Positions 8,260 to 17,775 of a stretch of 64,000 nucleotides of DNA are shown here, one piece after another (the first letter of the stretch is position 1; every line of letters begins with the position of its first letter). Below the pieces are notes generated by a model. It searched no databases, had not been told where the DNA came from, and saw only the letters and a list, made by a program, of their open reading frames with translations. The DNA lies in contig NZ_AP022579.1 in NCBI RefSeq assembly GCF_010731295.1, positions 2,232,001-2,296,000 on the forward strand. Direction: 5' to 3'. This DNA comes from Mycolicibacterium boenickei. Lineage in GTDB: Bacteria; Actinomycetota; Actinomycetes; Mycobacteriales; Mycobacteriaceae. The position numbers and the translations under genes were made by a program.

Positions 8260-9519
8260 ATGCCAGCAAGCGCCAAGGGCCTGTGCGAGTTCATCGACGC
8301 GTCACCGTCTCCGTTCCATGTCTGCGCCACCGCGGCGCAACGCTTGCGCGACGCGGGATTCACCGAGCTGGCCGAAACCGACAGCTGGACCGCCACGGGA
8401 AAGTTCTTCACGGTGCGGGCGGGCTCGCTGGTGACCTGGAACACCGAGGGCACCGACCCGGCCGCGCCGTTCCGGGTGGTCGGCGGCCACACCGACAGCC
8501 CCAACCTCCGGGGCAAACAGCACCCAGACCGCGTCGTCGCAGGCTGGCAGGTGGTCGCGCTGCAGCCCTACGGCGGCGCCTGGCTGAACTCGTGGCTGGA
8601 CCGCGACCTCGGGATCAGCGGCCGGCTCTCGGTCCGCGACGGCAACCGGATCGAACACCGGCTGGTGCGGATCGACGATCCGATCCTGCGCGTGCCCCAG
8701 CTGGCCATCCACCTGTCCGAGGACCGCAAGGGCGTGAGCCCCGACCCGCAGCGCCACGTCAACGCGGTGTGGGGTCTGGGGGAGCGGCCGGGGTCGTTCC
8801 TGCGGTTCGTCGCCGGGCGGGCCGGGGTGGAGGAGCGCGACGTGCTCGGGTTCGACCTGATGACGCACGATCTGACACCGTCGGCGATCACCGGCGCCGA
8901 GGGCGAGTTCGTCAGCGCGCCCCGGCTGGACAACCAGGCCACCTGCTACGCGGGGCTGGAGGCATTCCTGGCGGCGGACGCCGGCACGTACGTGCCCGTG
9001 CTGGCGCTCTTCGACCACGAGGAGGTCGGGTCCACCTCCGATCACGGCGCCCAGTCCGAGCTGCTGCCGACCGTGCTGGAGCGCATCGTGCTCGCCGCGG
9101 GCGGATCCCGCGAGGACTTCCTGCGCCGGACCGCCGGATCGATGGTGGCCTCCGGCGACATGGCGCACGCGACGCATCCGAACTACCCGGACCGGCACGA
9201 GCCCGGACACCTGATCGAGGTCAACGCCGGTCCGGTGCTCAAGGTGCAGCCCAACCTGCGCTACGCCACCGACGGCCGGACCGCGGCGGCGTTCGCACTG
9301 GCCTGCGAGCAGGCCGGGGTGCCGCTGCAGCGCTACGAGCATCGCGCCGACCTGCCGTGCGGGTCGACGATCGGGCCGATGACCTCGGCGCGCACCGGGA
9401 TCCCCACCGTCGACGTCGGCGCGCCGCAGCTCGCCATGCACTCGGCCCGGGAATTCATGGGTGCCAAGGATGTGGCGGCCTACTCGGCGGCGCTACAGAG
9501 GTTCTTGTCACCGGTCTGA
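8260..9519 (+). CDS. pepC: M18-family aminopeptidase (PepC/ApeB-like)
   Basis: The 419-residue protein is a zinc-dependent M18 aminopeptidase, which forms large tetrahedral cytosolic complexes. Visible metal-site motifs are [12 protein letters not shown] (about residue 75), [30 protein letters not shown] (about residue 250) and the late H-S pair in [12 protein letters not shown]. The ATG at 8260 follows AAGATGAAAAG, a weak Shine-Dalgarno, and gives the family N-terminus [17 protein letters not shown]. tuberculosis Rv0800 holds the same place next to the encapsulin locus. Confidence 0.95.
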   Translation: MPASAKGLCEFIDASPSPFHVCATAAQRLRDAGFTELAETDSWTATGKFFTVRAGSLVTWNTEGTDPAAPFRVVGGHTDSPNLRGKQHPDRVVAGWQVVALQPYGGAWLNSWLDRDLGISGRLSVRDGNRIEHRLVRIDDPILRVPQLAIHLSEDRKGVSPDPQRHVNAVWGLGERPGSFLRFVAGRAGVEERDVLGFDLMTHDLTPSAITGAEGEFVSAPRLDNQATCYAGLEAFLAADAGTYVPVLALFDHEEVGSTSDHGAQSELLPTVLERIVLAAGGSREDFLRRTAGSMVASGDMAHATHPNYPDRHEPGHLIEVNAGPVLKVQPNLRYATDGRTAAAFALACEQAGVPLQRYEHRADLPCGSTIGPMTSARTGIPTVDVGAPQLAMHSAREFMGAKDVAAYSAALQRFLSPV

Positions 9520-9534
9520 CCTAGGGTCGGCGCC

Positions 9535-9882
9535 ATGACCCTCTCGGTGGAAATGATCACGTTCGACTGCGCGGACCCGGACACGCTCGCCGATTGGTGG
9601 GCGCAGGCGGTCAGCGGGTCGGTAAACGCCTACGCACCAGGTGAATTCGTTCTCGTGCAACGGGACGGCGGTCCCAACCTGGGCTTTCAGCGAGTGCCCG
9701 ACCCGACCCCCGGGAAGAACCGGGTACACCTCGACTTCCACGCCGCGGACATGGAAGCCGAGGTGGCCCGGCTGGTGGGCCTCGGTGCCACCGAAACGGG
9801 CAGGCACAACTTCGGTGAAGAGTTCAACTGGGTGGTGCTGTCCGACCCGGCCGGCAACGCGTTCTGCATCGCGGGCGGGTAG
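9535..9882 (+). CDS. VOC-superfamily (glyoxalase/bleomycin-resistance fold) protein
   Basis: This 115-residue single-domain protein has the VOC beta-alpha-beta-beta-beta pattern, including DPDTLADWWAQAV, RVHLDFHAAD and WVVLSDPAGNAFCI with the typical terminal D-P-x-G-N loop. It resembles the short glyoxalase-like family (Rv0801 type). It follows pepC by 15 bp and is probably cotranscribed. No substrate can be assigned. Confidence 0.82.
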   Translation: MTLSVEMITFDCADPDTLADWWAQAVSGSVNAYAPGEFVLVQRDGGPNLGFQRVPDPTPGKNRVHLDFHAADMEAEVARLVGLGATETGRHNFGEEFNWVVLSDPAGNAFCIAGG

Positions 9883-10014
9883 TCGCCCCTGGCCGGTGTG
9901 CACCGTCGCCGGCGGTGTGGCCGAGCCCACAGCGGCCCAAGTGCTGGTGGGGCGCGGAGCGGCCGCATCAGCGGCTGCCCGCGCCCAGGTCCGAGCAGCT
10001 ACTAAACTGGGCTC

Positions 10015-12333
10015 GTGACGTCTGAGCTCACCCACGGCAGTACATCGACCCAAGACACTGTGGAGCGGGCAGCCGCCACCCCTGATCAGCCGCAGCCCTA
10101 CCGCGAACTCGGTCTCAAGGACGACGAGTACCAGCGGATTCGCGAGATCCTGGGCCGCCGCCCCACCGACGCCGAGCTGGCCATGTACTCGGTGATGTGG
10201 AGCGAACACTGCTCCTACAAGTCCTCCAAGGTGCACCTGCGCTACTTCGGTGAGACCACCACCGACGAGATGCGCGCCGGCATGCTGGCCGGCATCGGTG
10301 AGAACGCCGGCGTCGTCGACATCGGCGACGGCTGGGCCGTCACCTTCAAGGTCGAGTCCCACAACCACCCGTCCTACGTCGAGCCCTACCAGGGCGCGGC
10401 CACCGGTGTCGGCGGCATCGTCCGCGACATCATGGCGATGGGTGCCCGCCCGGTGGCGGTCATGGACCAGCTGCGCTTCGGTGCGGCCGACGCCCCCGAC
10501 ACCCGCCGCGTGCTCGACGGTGTGGTGCGCGGAGTCGGCGGCTACGGCAACTCGCTGGGCCTGCCCAACATCGGCGGCGAGACGATCTTCGACCCGTCCT
10601 ATGCGGGTAATCCTCTGGTCAACGCGCTGTGCGTCGGTGCACTGCGCAAGGAAGACCTGCACCTGGCGTTCGCCTCGGGCACCGGCAACAAGATCATCCT
10701 GTTCGGTGCGCGCACCGGTCTGGACGGCATCGGCGGTGTCTCGGTGCTGGCGTCGGACACCTTCAGCGGTGACGAATCCGGCGCGGGCCGCAAGAAGCTG
10801 CCGAGCGTCCAGGTGGGCGACCCGTTCACCGAGAAGGTGCTCATCGAGTGTTGCCTCGAGCTGTACTCGGCCGGCCTGGTGGTCGGCATCCAGGACCTCG
10901 GCGGTGCCGGATTGTCCTGTGCCACATCTGAACTCGCTTCCGCCGGCGACGGCGGCATGCGCATCGAGCTGGACCAGGTTCCGCTGCGGGCCAAGGACAT
11001 GACCCCGGCCGAGGTGCTTTCCAGCGAGTCCCAGGAACGCATGTGCGCCGTGGTGACGCCGGAGAACGTCGAGGCGTTCATGGCCGTCTGCCGCAAGTGG
11101 GAAGTGCTGGCCACCGTGATCGGTGAGGTCACCGACGGGGACCGGCTCCAGATCACCTGGCACGGCGAGACCGTGGTCGACGTGCCGCCGCGCACCGTGG
11201 CCCACGAGGGCCCGGTCTACCAGCGCCCGGTGGCCCGCCCCGACACCCAGGACGCCCTGGTCGCCGACACCTCGGCCAAACTGCCCCGGCCCAAGACGGG
11301 CGACGAGCTCAAGGCCACCCTCCTGGCCCTGATCGGCAGCCCGCACCTGTGCAGCCGGGCGTTCATCACCGAGCAGTACGACCGCTACGTGCGCGGCAAC
11401 ACCGTGCTGGCCGAGAACGCCGACGGCGGTGTGCTGCGCATCGACGAGACCACGGGCCGCGGCATCGCGGTCTCCACGGACGCCTCGGGCCGCTACACCC
11501 AGCTCGACCCGTACACGGGCGCGCAGCTGGCGCTGGCCGAGGCCTACCGCAACGTCGCGGTCACCGGGGCCACCCCGGTGGCGGTGACCAACTGCCTCAA
11601 CTTCGGGTCCCCCGAGGATCCCGGCGTGATGTGGCAGTTCAGTCAGGCCGTCCGCGGGCTGGCCGACGGCTGTGCCGCCCTTGGCATTCCGGTCACCGGC
11701 GGCAACGTCAGCTTCTACAACCAGACCGGTTCCACGGCGATCCTGCCGACCCCGGTGGTGGGCGTGCTCGGCGTGATCGACGACGTGAAGCGACGCATCC
11801 CCACCGGCCTCGGTACCGAACCGGGCGAGACGCTGCTGCTGCTCGGCGACACCCACGACGAGTTCGACGGTTCGGTCTGGGCCCAGGTCACCGGCGACCA
11901 CCTGGGCGGGGTGCCGCCGAAGGTGGACCTGGCCCGCGAAAAGCTGCTGGCCGAGGTGCTGACCGCGGCGTCGCGCGACGGCCTCATCTCCGCGGCCCAC
12001 GACTTGAGCGAGGGCGGGCTGATCCAGGCAGTGGTGGAGGCCTCGCTGGCCGGTGAAACCGGTTGCCGGGTCATCCTGCCCGACGGTGTGGACCCCTTCG
12101 TCTTCCTGTTCTCCGAGTCGGCGGGCCGGGTGCTGGTCGCCGTGCCGCGCACCGAGGAGAGCCGGTTCCGGTCGATGTGCGAGGCCAGAGACCTGCCGGT
12201 GACCCGGGTCGGTGTCGCCGACCAGGGCCCCGAAGGCGGAGAACCCTCGATCGAGGTCCAAGGACAGTTCAGCATCACCCTCGCGGAGCTACGGAGTACG
12301 TCAGAAGGCGTGCTGCCCGGGCTGTTCGGGTGA
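10015..12333 (+). CDS. purL: Phosphoribosylformylglycinamidine synthase subunit PurL
   Basis: The 772-residue protein is the ATP-dependent large catalytic subunit of the PurSQL complex. It shows the [12 protein letters not shown] motif (about residue 60), the substrate/ATP region [20 protein letters not shown] (about residue 120) and a repeated AIRS-like C-terminal half with [13 protein letters not shown]. The start is the GTG at 10015; the first 30 residues are low complexity, so a slightly later start is possible. Its stop overlaps the next gene by 4 bases. Confidence 0.97.
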   Translation: MTSELTHGSTSTQDTVERAAATPDQPQPYRELGLKDDEYQRIREILGRRPTDAELAMYSVMWSEHCSYKSSKVHLRYFGETTTDEMRAGMLAGIGENAGVVDIGDGWAVTFKVESHNHPSYVEPYQGAATGVGGIVRDIMAMGARPVAVMDQLRFGAADAPDTRRVLDGVVRGVGGYGNSLGLPNIGGETIFDPSYAGNPLVNALCVGALRKEDLHLAFASGTGNKIILFGARTGLDGIGGVSVLASDTFSGDESGAGRKKLPSVQVGDPFTEKVLIECCLELYSAGLVVGIQDLGGAGLSCATSELASAGDGGMRIELDQVPLRAKDMTPAEVLSSESQERMCAVVTPENVEAFMAVCRKWEVLATVIGEVTDGDRLQITWHGETVVDVPPRTVAHEGPVYQRPVARPDTQDALVADTSAKLPRPKTGDELKATLLALIGSPHLCSRAFITEQYDRYVRGNTVLAENADGGVLRIDETTGRGIAVSTDASGRYTQLDPYTGAQLALAEAYRNVAVTGATPVAVTNCLNFGSPEDPGVMWQFSQAVRGLADGCAALGIPVTGGNVSFYNQTGSTAILPTPVVGVLGVIDDVKRRIPTGLGTEPGETLLLLGDTHDEFDGSVWAQVTGDHLGGVPPKVDLAREKLLAEVLTAASRDGLISAAHDLSEGGLIQAVVEASLAGETGCRVILPDGVDPFVFLFSESAGRVLVAVPRTEESRFRSMCEARDLPVTRVGVADQGPEGGEPSIEVQGQFSITLAELRSTSEGVLPGLFG

Positions 12334-14057
12334 CGGGGAAAGCCCCGAACGAACGTCATCCTCTGCTGCGCTGGGCCTGGAGCCTGGTGCGACTGGACTT
12401 CGCCGGCATCGCCGTCGGAGCCCTGTTCTTCTGTCTCTCGCTGACCCCGTCGCTGCTGCCGCGCGACTGGCTGTTCGCCGGGCTGATCGGCGGCATCAAC
12501 GCCGCCATCGGCTACGGCATCGGGCTGCTGCTGGGAAAAGTGCTGTACCGCTTCGGGTTGCGAAACCGGACCTGGTGGCCGCCGTCGAAGCGAACGGCCT
12601 ACTGGTTGAAGGCCCTCATCGTGACCGGCGCCATCACCGCATGTGTGCTGATGCTGATCCCCGCGGCGGCCTGGCAACGGCAGGTCTCGGCGTTGATGGG
12701 TATGGAAGGCCCGGCCACGCTCGGCTATCTGCGTACCCTGATCATCGCCGTCGCGGTGGGCGCGGCACTGATCGCCACCGCGCGATTGCTGCGCGACGCG
12801 GTGCGTCTGCTGGCCAGGGTGTTCATCCGGCGCTGGCATCTGCACCGGGAGGTGGCCCAGTTCATCGGGACCGCGATCGTGGTGGTGCTCGTCGTCACGC
12901 TCGTCAACGGCGTGCTCTACCGAGGGTTCCTGGCCGGGGCCAGCCGGGTGTTCCAGCCGCAGAACTCCACCACCCGGGAGGGCCTCAACCAGCCGACTGA
13001 GCCGGAAAGGTCCGGCAGTCCAGACTCATTCGCATCGTGGGACTCTCTGGGTTTTCAGGGCCGCAACTTCGTCGCGAGCGGCCCGCGGATCGCCGAGCTC
13101 GAAAAGGTCAACGGTGCACCGGCCAAGGAACCGATCCGGGTGTACGCCGGATTGCACACCGCCGAGACCGACGATCAGCGAATCGCGGTGCTGCTCAGCG
13201 AGTTGGAGCGGACCCACGCCTTCGACCGCAAGCTGCTGGTCGTCGTCCCGACCACCGGTACCGGGTGGGTGAACCCGACGGCCGCCCGCGCGCTGGAGCT
13301 GATGTACAACGGCGACACCGCCATGGTCGGTATGCAGTATTCCTATCTGCCGAGCTGGATTTCGTTCATGGGGGATCGGAAGAAATCCATGGACATCGGC
13401 CGGCTGATGATCGACGCGATCCAAGCGCGCTGGGCGCAACTACCCGCCGACCATCGCCCCAAGCTGGTCCTGTACGGGGAGAGCCTCGGATCGATGGGTG
13501 GCCAAGGCGCCTTCGGCTGGCTGCCCGACATCTCGCGAATGGGCTTCTCATCGGTGTTGTGGGTCGGCCCGCCCAACGCCAGCCCGTTGTGGAGCGGCCT
13601 GACCGCGCGCCGCGACCCGGGCACTCCGCAAGTCCGACCCCGCTACGACAACGGCCGCACGGTCCGATTCTCCGAGGCAGCCAGCGCCGCCGAGATCGCC
13701 GAGGACACCGCGGCCCCGTGGGAGGGCACTCGGGTCCTGTTCCTGCAGCACCCGTCCGACCCGATCATCTGGTGGTCGACGGATCTGCTGTTCTCCGAAC
13801 CGGATTGGCTGGTCGAATCGCCCGGAACCGACCGGACTGCCTCGATGCGCTGGTATCCGATCATCACGTTCTGGCAGGTGGCCGCCGACATCACGAACGC
13901 CTCGAGCGTCCCTGCCGGACATGGGCACAACTACGGCGAATCGGTGCTCGACGGCTGGGCCGCCGTGGCACCACCGGAGGGGTGGACGCCTGAGGACACC
14001 GAGCGCATCAGGGTCGCGCTGGAGAAGGCCGAGGCCAACGATGGGCCCGAATACTGA
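12330..14057 (+). CDS. Membrane-anchored alpha/beta-hydrolase family protein
   Basis: From the GTG at 12330, which overlaps the purL stop, the product is 575 residues. It has about four N-terminal membrane helices (residues 25-200) and then a large extracytoplasmic domain. That domain contains [11 protein letters not shown], a G-x-S-x-G-like nucleophile motif near residue 380, and a late His in [11 protein letters not shown], consistent with an alpha/beta-hydrolase of the DUF2319/Abhydrolase_9 type. The substrate is unknown; lipid or cell-wall esters are possible. It overlaps the next gene by one base. Confidence 0.75.
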   Translation: MTGKAPNERHPLLRWAWSLVRLDFAGIAVGALFFCLSLTPSLLPRDWLFAGLIGGINAAIGYGIGLLLGKVLYRFGLRNRTWWPPSKRTAYWLKALIVTGAITACVLMLIPAAAWQRQVSALMGMEGPATLGYLRTLIIAVAVGAALIATARLLRDAVRLLARVFIRRWHLHREVAQFIGTAIVVVLVVTLVNGVLYRGFLAGASRVFQPQNSTTREGLNQPTEPERSGSPDSFASWDSLGFQGRNFVASGPRIAELEKVNGAPAKEPIRVYAGLHTAETDDQRIAVLLSELERTHAFDRKLLVVVPTTGTGWVNPTAARALELMYNGDTAMVGMQYSYLPSWISFMGDRKKSMDIGRLMIDAIQARWAQLPADHRPKLVLYGESLGSMGGQGAFGWLPDISRMGFSSVLWVGPPNASPLWSGLTARRDPGTPQVRPRYDNGRTVRFSEAASAAEIAEDTAAPWEGTRVLFLQHPSDPIIWWSTDLLFSEPDWLVESPGTDRTASMRWYPIITFWQVAADITNASSVPAGHGHNYGESVLDGWAAVAPPEGWTPEDTERIRVALEKAEANDGPEY

Positions 14058-14707
14058 TGCGGTCCACCCGGATTCGCGCGGTGGCGCTGGCCGTGGGCCT
14101 GGTCGCCTGGAACGGTCTGGCCGACCCCCGGCTGCCGGCCCGGTGGCAGCCGCTGGTGCGGGCGGGGCTGGGCGGCGTGCTGATGGCCGCAACCGGCGCA
14201 CGGCCGGGGCTACGGCCGCCGTCGGTGTGGTCGGGTCTGCGAGTCGGCGCGGCCGCCGCGACCGCGGTGAGCGCCGGTGTCGCGGCGACCTCGACGGTAC
14301 CGGTGGTGCGGACCGGGATGCGCCGCAAGATGCTGCCCGAACGACCGGGCCGATGGATCGCCCTGCGGATCCCGCTCGGGACCGTCTGGCCGGAGGAGGC
14401 CGCGTTCCGCGGCGCGCTCGGCAAGGTCGGCTCCGACGCGTTCGGCCCGGCAGGCGGTCAGCTGCTGCAGGCCACCGCGTTCGGGCTGTCCCACATCGCC
14501 GATGCCCGCACCGCGGGTGAGCCAGTGATCCCGACCGTCCTCGTCACCGGAGTCGCCGGGTGGGTGTTCGGCTGGCTCGCGCAGCGCTCGGCCAGCCTGG
14601 CCGCGCCGATGCTGGCGCACCTGGCGGTCAACGAGGCAGGGGCGCTGGCTGCACTGGCCTACCAAGCCGGGCCAGCACCGCTGCCAGCGCCAGGATCGCC
14701 GCCGTGA
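14057..14707 (+). CDS. CPBP-family intramembrane metalloprotease (Rv0804-like)
   Basis: The 216-residue membrane protein has the CPBP/Abi motifs: WPEEAAFRGALG (EExxxR, about residue 115), FGLSHIADA (about residue 150) and HLAVNEAGAL near the C-terminus. These correspond to the Rce1/CaaX-type glutamate and histidine metal site. The ATG shares one base with the preceding stop (TGATG), so it is coupled to the alpha/beta-hydrolase. Its last 80 bases overlap the 3' end of the convergent permease gene. Confidence 0.8.
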   Translation: MRSTRIRAVALAVGLVAWNGLADPRLPARWQPLVRAGLGGVLMAATGARPGLRPPSVWSGLRVGAAAATAVSAGVAATSTVPVVRTGMRRKMLPERPGRWIALRIPLGTVWPEEAAFRGALGKVGSDAFGPAGGQLLQATAFGLSHIADARTAGEPVIPTVLVTGVAGWVFGWLAQRSASLAAPMLAHLAVNEAGALAALAYQAGPAPLPAPGSPP

Positions 14708-15896
14708 CGGCAGGCGGCAGCAAGGCGGGTATCGCAAAATCGGTGACCCGCAGCGGGATCAACACCACACTGACCACCACCACGGTCAGGATCACCCGAG
14801 GTGCCTGCTGTGCCGCCGCGGATCCGTCGATACGCGAATTGGCCTCGGTGACAAGCACATAGACCACCAGCAGGAGCAACGCCGCGACCACGGCGGGCAC
14901 CCGGCCGATGTGATCCTGGAACCGGCTGAACGCCACGGCCAGCACGCCCATCACCGCGGGCACGAGGATCGCCACCTCCGGGCCCGCGCCGAACAACCGG
15001 CCCGCCACCCGGGTGGCCGCCCATGTCAGGGCCAGCACCGCGGCCGACGCCAGGCACAGCGCCCCGGTGGTGACCCAGTAATACCCGGCGTCGGCGTAGA
15101 ACTCGGAGACGATCGGCACAAGGTTCGCGGCGGTGGGGTAGAACCCGCCGGTCGCGCCGACGTTGGCGGCCAGTAGCAGAGCGACCGCGATCAGTGCGGT
15201 GATCCCCACCGCGGCGCCCACCGGGCGCGCCACCGACACCAGGCGGCCGCTGACCACGGTGGCAGCCTCGAATCCCACCAACCCCAGGCCGAGCGGAATG
15301 GCTGCCGCGGTCACCAGCAGGACCGAATCGGCGGACGTGGGCCCGCCGAACGCCATCGGAGGTGTGCCGGATGCCACGCGGGCCATGATCGCCAGCGCCA
15401 GGTAGAGGAAGACCAGCAGGCCGACACCGGCCAGCGCGGCAGCCGTCGCACCCACCGCCCGCGTCGGCAGGTAGGCGACCACGGCGCCGGCGATGACCAC
15501 CACGGCCACCGACCAGCCAGGCCACCACCAGCCGGCCAGCGCGGTCTCCAGATCCGGGGCCCCGGTCAACGGTTGCAGCGCGAGGGTGAGCGCGGCGACC
15601 GCGCCCAGCAGCACGTACGCCGCCAGCTGGACGAGGCTGGTGAACCGCCCGGCGTTGGGACCCACAGCGGAGGCGACCAGATCACCCGTCGACACCGCCT
15701 GCGGGGCATGCCGATGCAGCCGGGCGAACGCGAAGATCAGCACCGCGACGACGGCCGCGGCGCACAGGCCGGCCACCCCGTTGAAGGCCGCGGTTGCGAT
15801 CGGCGCGAGCGACAGGCCGAGGGCCCGCCATGCGGAGAGCGGTGGGGGCCAGGCAGAGAGCCGCTCGGAGCTCGCCGGCACTACGCGCTTGGGCAT
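14628..15896 (-). CDS. APC-superfamily amino-acid permease
   Basis: The 422-residue protein is almost entirely hydrophobic with about 12 membrane helices. The first segments (SLAPIATAAFNGVAGLC) and the central ESAD-free but Gly-rich LGLGLVGFEAATVVSGRL resemble the APC amino-acid/polyamine/organocation fold. The substrate is not predictable. The 3' end overlaps the convergent CPBP gene by 80 bp; both frames keep strong membrane-protein character there, so both ends look real. Confidence 0.75.
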   Translation of the reverse strand: MPKRVVPASSERLSAWPPPLSAWRALGLSLAPIATAAFNGVAGLCAAAVVAVLIFAFARLHRHAPQAVSTGDLVASAVGPNAGRFTSLVQLAAYVLLGAVAALTLALQPLTGAPDLETALAGWWWPGWSVAVVVIAGAVVAYLPTRAVGATAAALAGVGLLVFLYLALAIMARVASGTPPMAFGGPTSADSVLLVTAAAIPLGLGLVGFEAATVVSGRLVSVARPVGAAVGITALIAVALLLAANVGATGGFYPTAANLVPIVSEFYADAGYYWVTTGALCLASAAVLALTWAATRVAGRLFGAGPEVAILVPAVMGVLAVAFSRFQDHIGRVPAVVAALLLLVVYVLVTEANSRIDGSAAAQQAPRVILTVVVVSVVLIPLRVTDFAIPALLPPAVTAAILALAAVLARLGRPVQPAPLPR

Positions 15897-15974
15897 CGAT
15901 CAGACTTCTGGTTCCGGCGACGCGTTCACAAATCCCCTTTTCGTGCAACGACCTCGGACAAGATCGTAGAGCTG

Positions 15975-17183
15975 TCACGGATTGATCGTGGGCTCACCGA
16001 TCTGACGGCCCCAGACGTAGTCGGTGAAGATCGGCGAGCCCAGCTCGACATGGTTGTACGGCGCAATCGACAAACCGGTGTCCATCACCAGATACGGCGC
16101 CGGCCACAGGTCCTTGGTGATCGGCTTCCAGCAGCCCGGCTTGCCCTCGGGCCCGCCCTTGGCGTTGACCCGCGGCAGATTGTCCGGATACACGTAGGCA
16201 TTGCCCACACCGATGCTCGACAACGTGCCCGTGCTGTCGAACGAGTAGCCGTTGTCGCCGCCGAACGTCGCATAGAACGCCGGCGCTACGTCGTGGTAGT
16301 TGCGGATGGTGCAGAACAACTGGCCCTGGTAGGCGTCGAACAGCTTGGACGTCGGGATCAGGTCCTGCGCGCCGCGCTGCAGATATGGACCGCCGCGTTC
16401 CAGGATGTCCGACCCGGTCCCGGCGAAACCGATCGCCGCGACCAGCGCGGCGTCGAGCTGACCACGCTGGGAGTTGAAGGTGGCCGCACTGCGCGCGGCG
16501 TCGCCCAGGCCGTCGAACAGGTCGGGCCCGGCCTCCGCATAGCGCTCGCCGAGGTCCGCCAGGGCGGCGATGTCGTGGCGCAACGCGGGCATGCGCGGGT
16601 TCAGATCGTCGAGGATGGTGTTGCCGTCGGCAAGGGACTGGCCGAACGCACCGCCCAGGCCGGTGAGCGCCTGCGCGGTGGCGGACAGGGTCTGGTTCAG
16701 CTTGATCGGATCGACCTGTTCGGTGATCGCGGTGATGGTCTCGAACAACGTGTTGAACTCCGTGGTGACCGCCGTGACGTCGATCGGGGTGGAGCTCGAA
16801 AGCCGCTGCGCACTCGGATGTTCGGGCGAGGTGAACGCCACGTACTTGTTGCCGAACACGGTGGTCGCCTGGATCGAGGTCTGTACGTTGGCCGGCAGGA
16901 GGTGCAGATACTTCGGCTCGATGTCGAGCCGCACCAGAGCCCGCACCGGATCCCCGCCGTCGGTGCTCACCGCGCCCACCCGGCCGATCGGCACGCCGTT
17001 GTAGGTCACCTTCGAACCCGGATCGAGAACCAGGCCCGCCCGCGAGGCCAGCAGGGTCAGCGGTGTCTTGGCTTCGAAAGCGCCCCGGAACTGCGCCACG
17101 ATCAACCCGAGTACCAGCGCGAGAATCGCCAAGAGCACTGCACCGGCCGTGCGATACGGCGGATTACGGTGATCGGCAAACAC
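15975..17183 (-). CDS. Orphan Mce-family protein (MceA-type, MlaD domain)
   Basis: The 402-residue product starts at the GTG at 17183, giving the MceA-like N-terminus ADHRNPPYRTAGAVLLAILA with one membrane anchor. A MlaD domain follows (residues 40-120, including VTYNGVPIGRVGAV and a VFGNKYVAFTSP segment), then the long Mce C-terminal region. Mce proteins form channels that move lipids or sterols across the envelope, normally from operons of yrbEAB plus six mce genes. Here it stands alone with no yrbE or other mce gene nearby. An upstream in-frame start overlapping the divergent gene is less likely. Confidence 0.85.
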   Translation of the reverse strand: MFADHRNPPYRTAGAVLLAILALVLGLIVAQFRGAFEAKTPLTLLASRAGLVLDPGSKVTYNGVPIGRVGAVSTDGGDPVRALVRLDIEPKYLHLLPANVQTSIQATTVFGNKYVAFTSPEHPSAQRLSSSTPIDVTAVTTEFNTLFETITAITEQVDPIKLNQTLSATAQALTGLGGAFGQSLADGNTILDDLNPRMPALRHDIAALADLGERYAEAGPDLFDGLGDAARSAATFNSQRGQLDAALVAAIGFAGTGSDILERGGPYLQRGAQDLIPTSKLFDAYQGQLFCTIRNYHDVAPAFYATFGGDNGYSFDSTGTLSSIGVGNAYVYPDNLPRVNAKGGPEGKPGCWKPITKDLWPAPYLVMDTGLSIAPYNHVELGSPIFTDYVWGRQIGEPTINP

Positions 17184-17201
17184 TTTGCGAGACTCTATGG
17201 C

Positions 17202-17591
17202 ATGGCCGCGCGAGGCAGTGTAGATCCGCAAAAGACCAGGGCGGCGGTCGACGCCGTGGCCGACTGGCTACGCGAACCCACCAGCGCCGAACCCACCCGC
17301 GCCGAGTTGGCCGAGGCGGTCCGCCTGACCGCGCGCACCCTGGCCGCGCTGGCACCGGGCGCCAGCGTCGAGGTGAGGGTGCCGCCCTTCGTCGCGGTGC
17401 AGTGCATCGAAGGCCCGCGGCACACCCGCGGCAACCCACCCAACGTCGTCGAAACCGACTCACGGACCTGGCTGCTGCTGGCCACCGGACTGCTCGACCT
17501 CGATGCGGCAGGTGCGGCCGTGCAGTTGTCAGGATCCCGGGCGCCCGAGGTGGCCCGGTGGCTGCCCCTGGTCCGTCTCGACACCGAGTGA
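17202..17591 (+). CDS. Sterol-carrier-like protein (Rv0807-like)
   Basis: This 129-residue protein matches the small mycobacterial sterol-carrier-related family (SCP/bacterial SCP). It has a helical N-terminus (KTRAAVDAVADWLREP) and a beta-rich core with VEVRVPPFVAVQCIEGPRHT and WLLLATGLLDLDAAG. It is divergent from the orphan MceA gene, their start codons separated by only 18 bp, so they share a promoter region. Lipid binding is inferred from the family only. Confidence 0.75.
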   Translation: MAARGSVDPQKTRAAVDAVADWLREPTSAEPTRAELAEAVRLTARTLAALAPGASVEVRVPPFVAVQCIEGPRHTRGNPPNVVETDSRTWLLLATGLLDLDAAGAAVQLSGSRAPEVARWLPLVRLDTE

Positions 17592-17775
17592 ACCGCGGAT
17601 AGTTCTGCACCCCAGCGGAAATGGAATCGCCGGTTGCGCCGTGTGCAGCGACGGATCCCGATACATTCATTCTCCGTAGAGCCGTGACCACCAGGCGATG
17701 ACCGCTGGACAGTAGAGGAGCCGCCCGAATGGTCCGTGCGTGTCTCGATGGCGAAACCCTGAGGGCGGTCCGGAG

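Noticed and set aside
9508..12261. 917-codon open frame antisense to purL
   Set aside because: It is a compositional shadow of purL, which has complete conserved motifs; the antisense product is His/Gly/Asp-rich with no domain.
17592..17775. Insertion-sequence remnant before the AspT gene
   Set aside because: No terminal inverted repeats, target duplication or transposase fragment could be seen.
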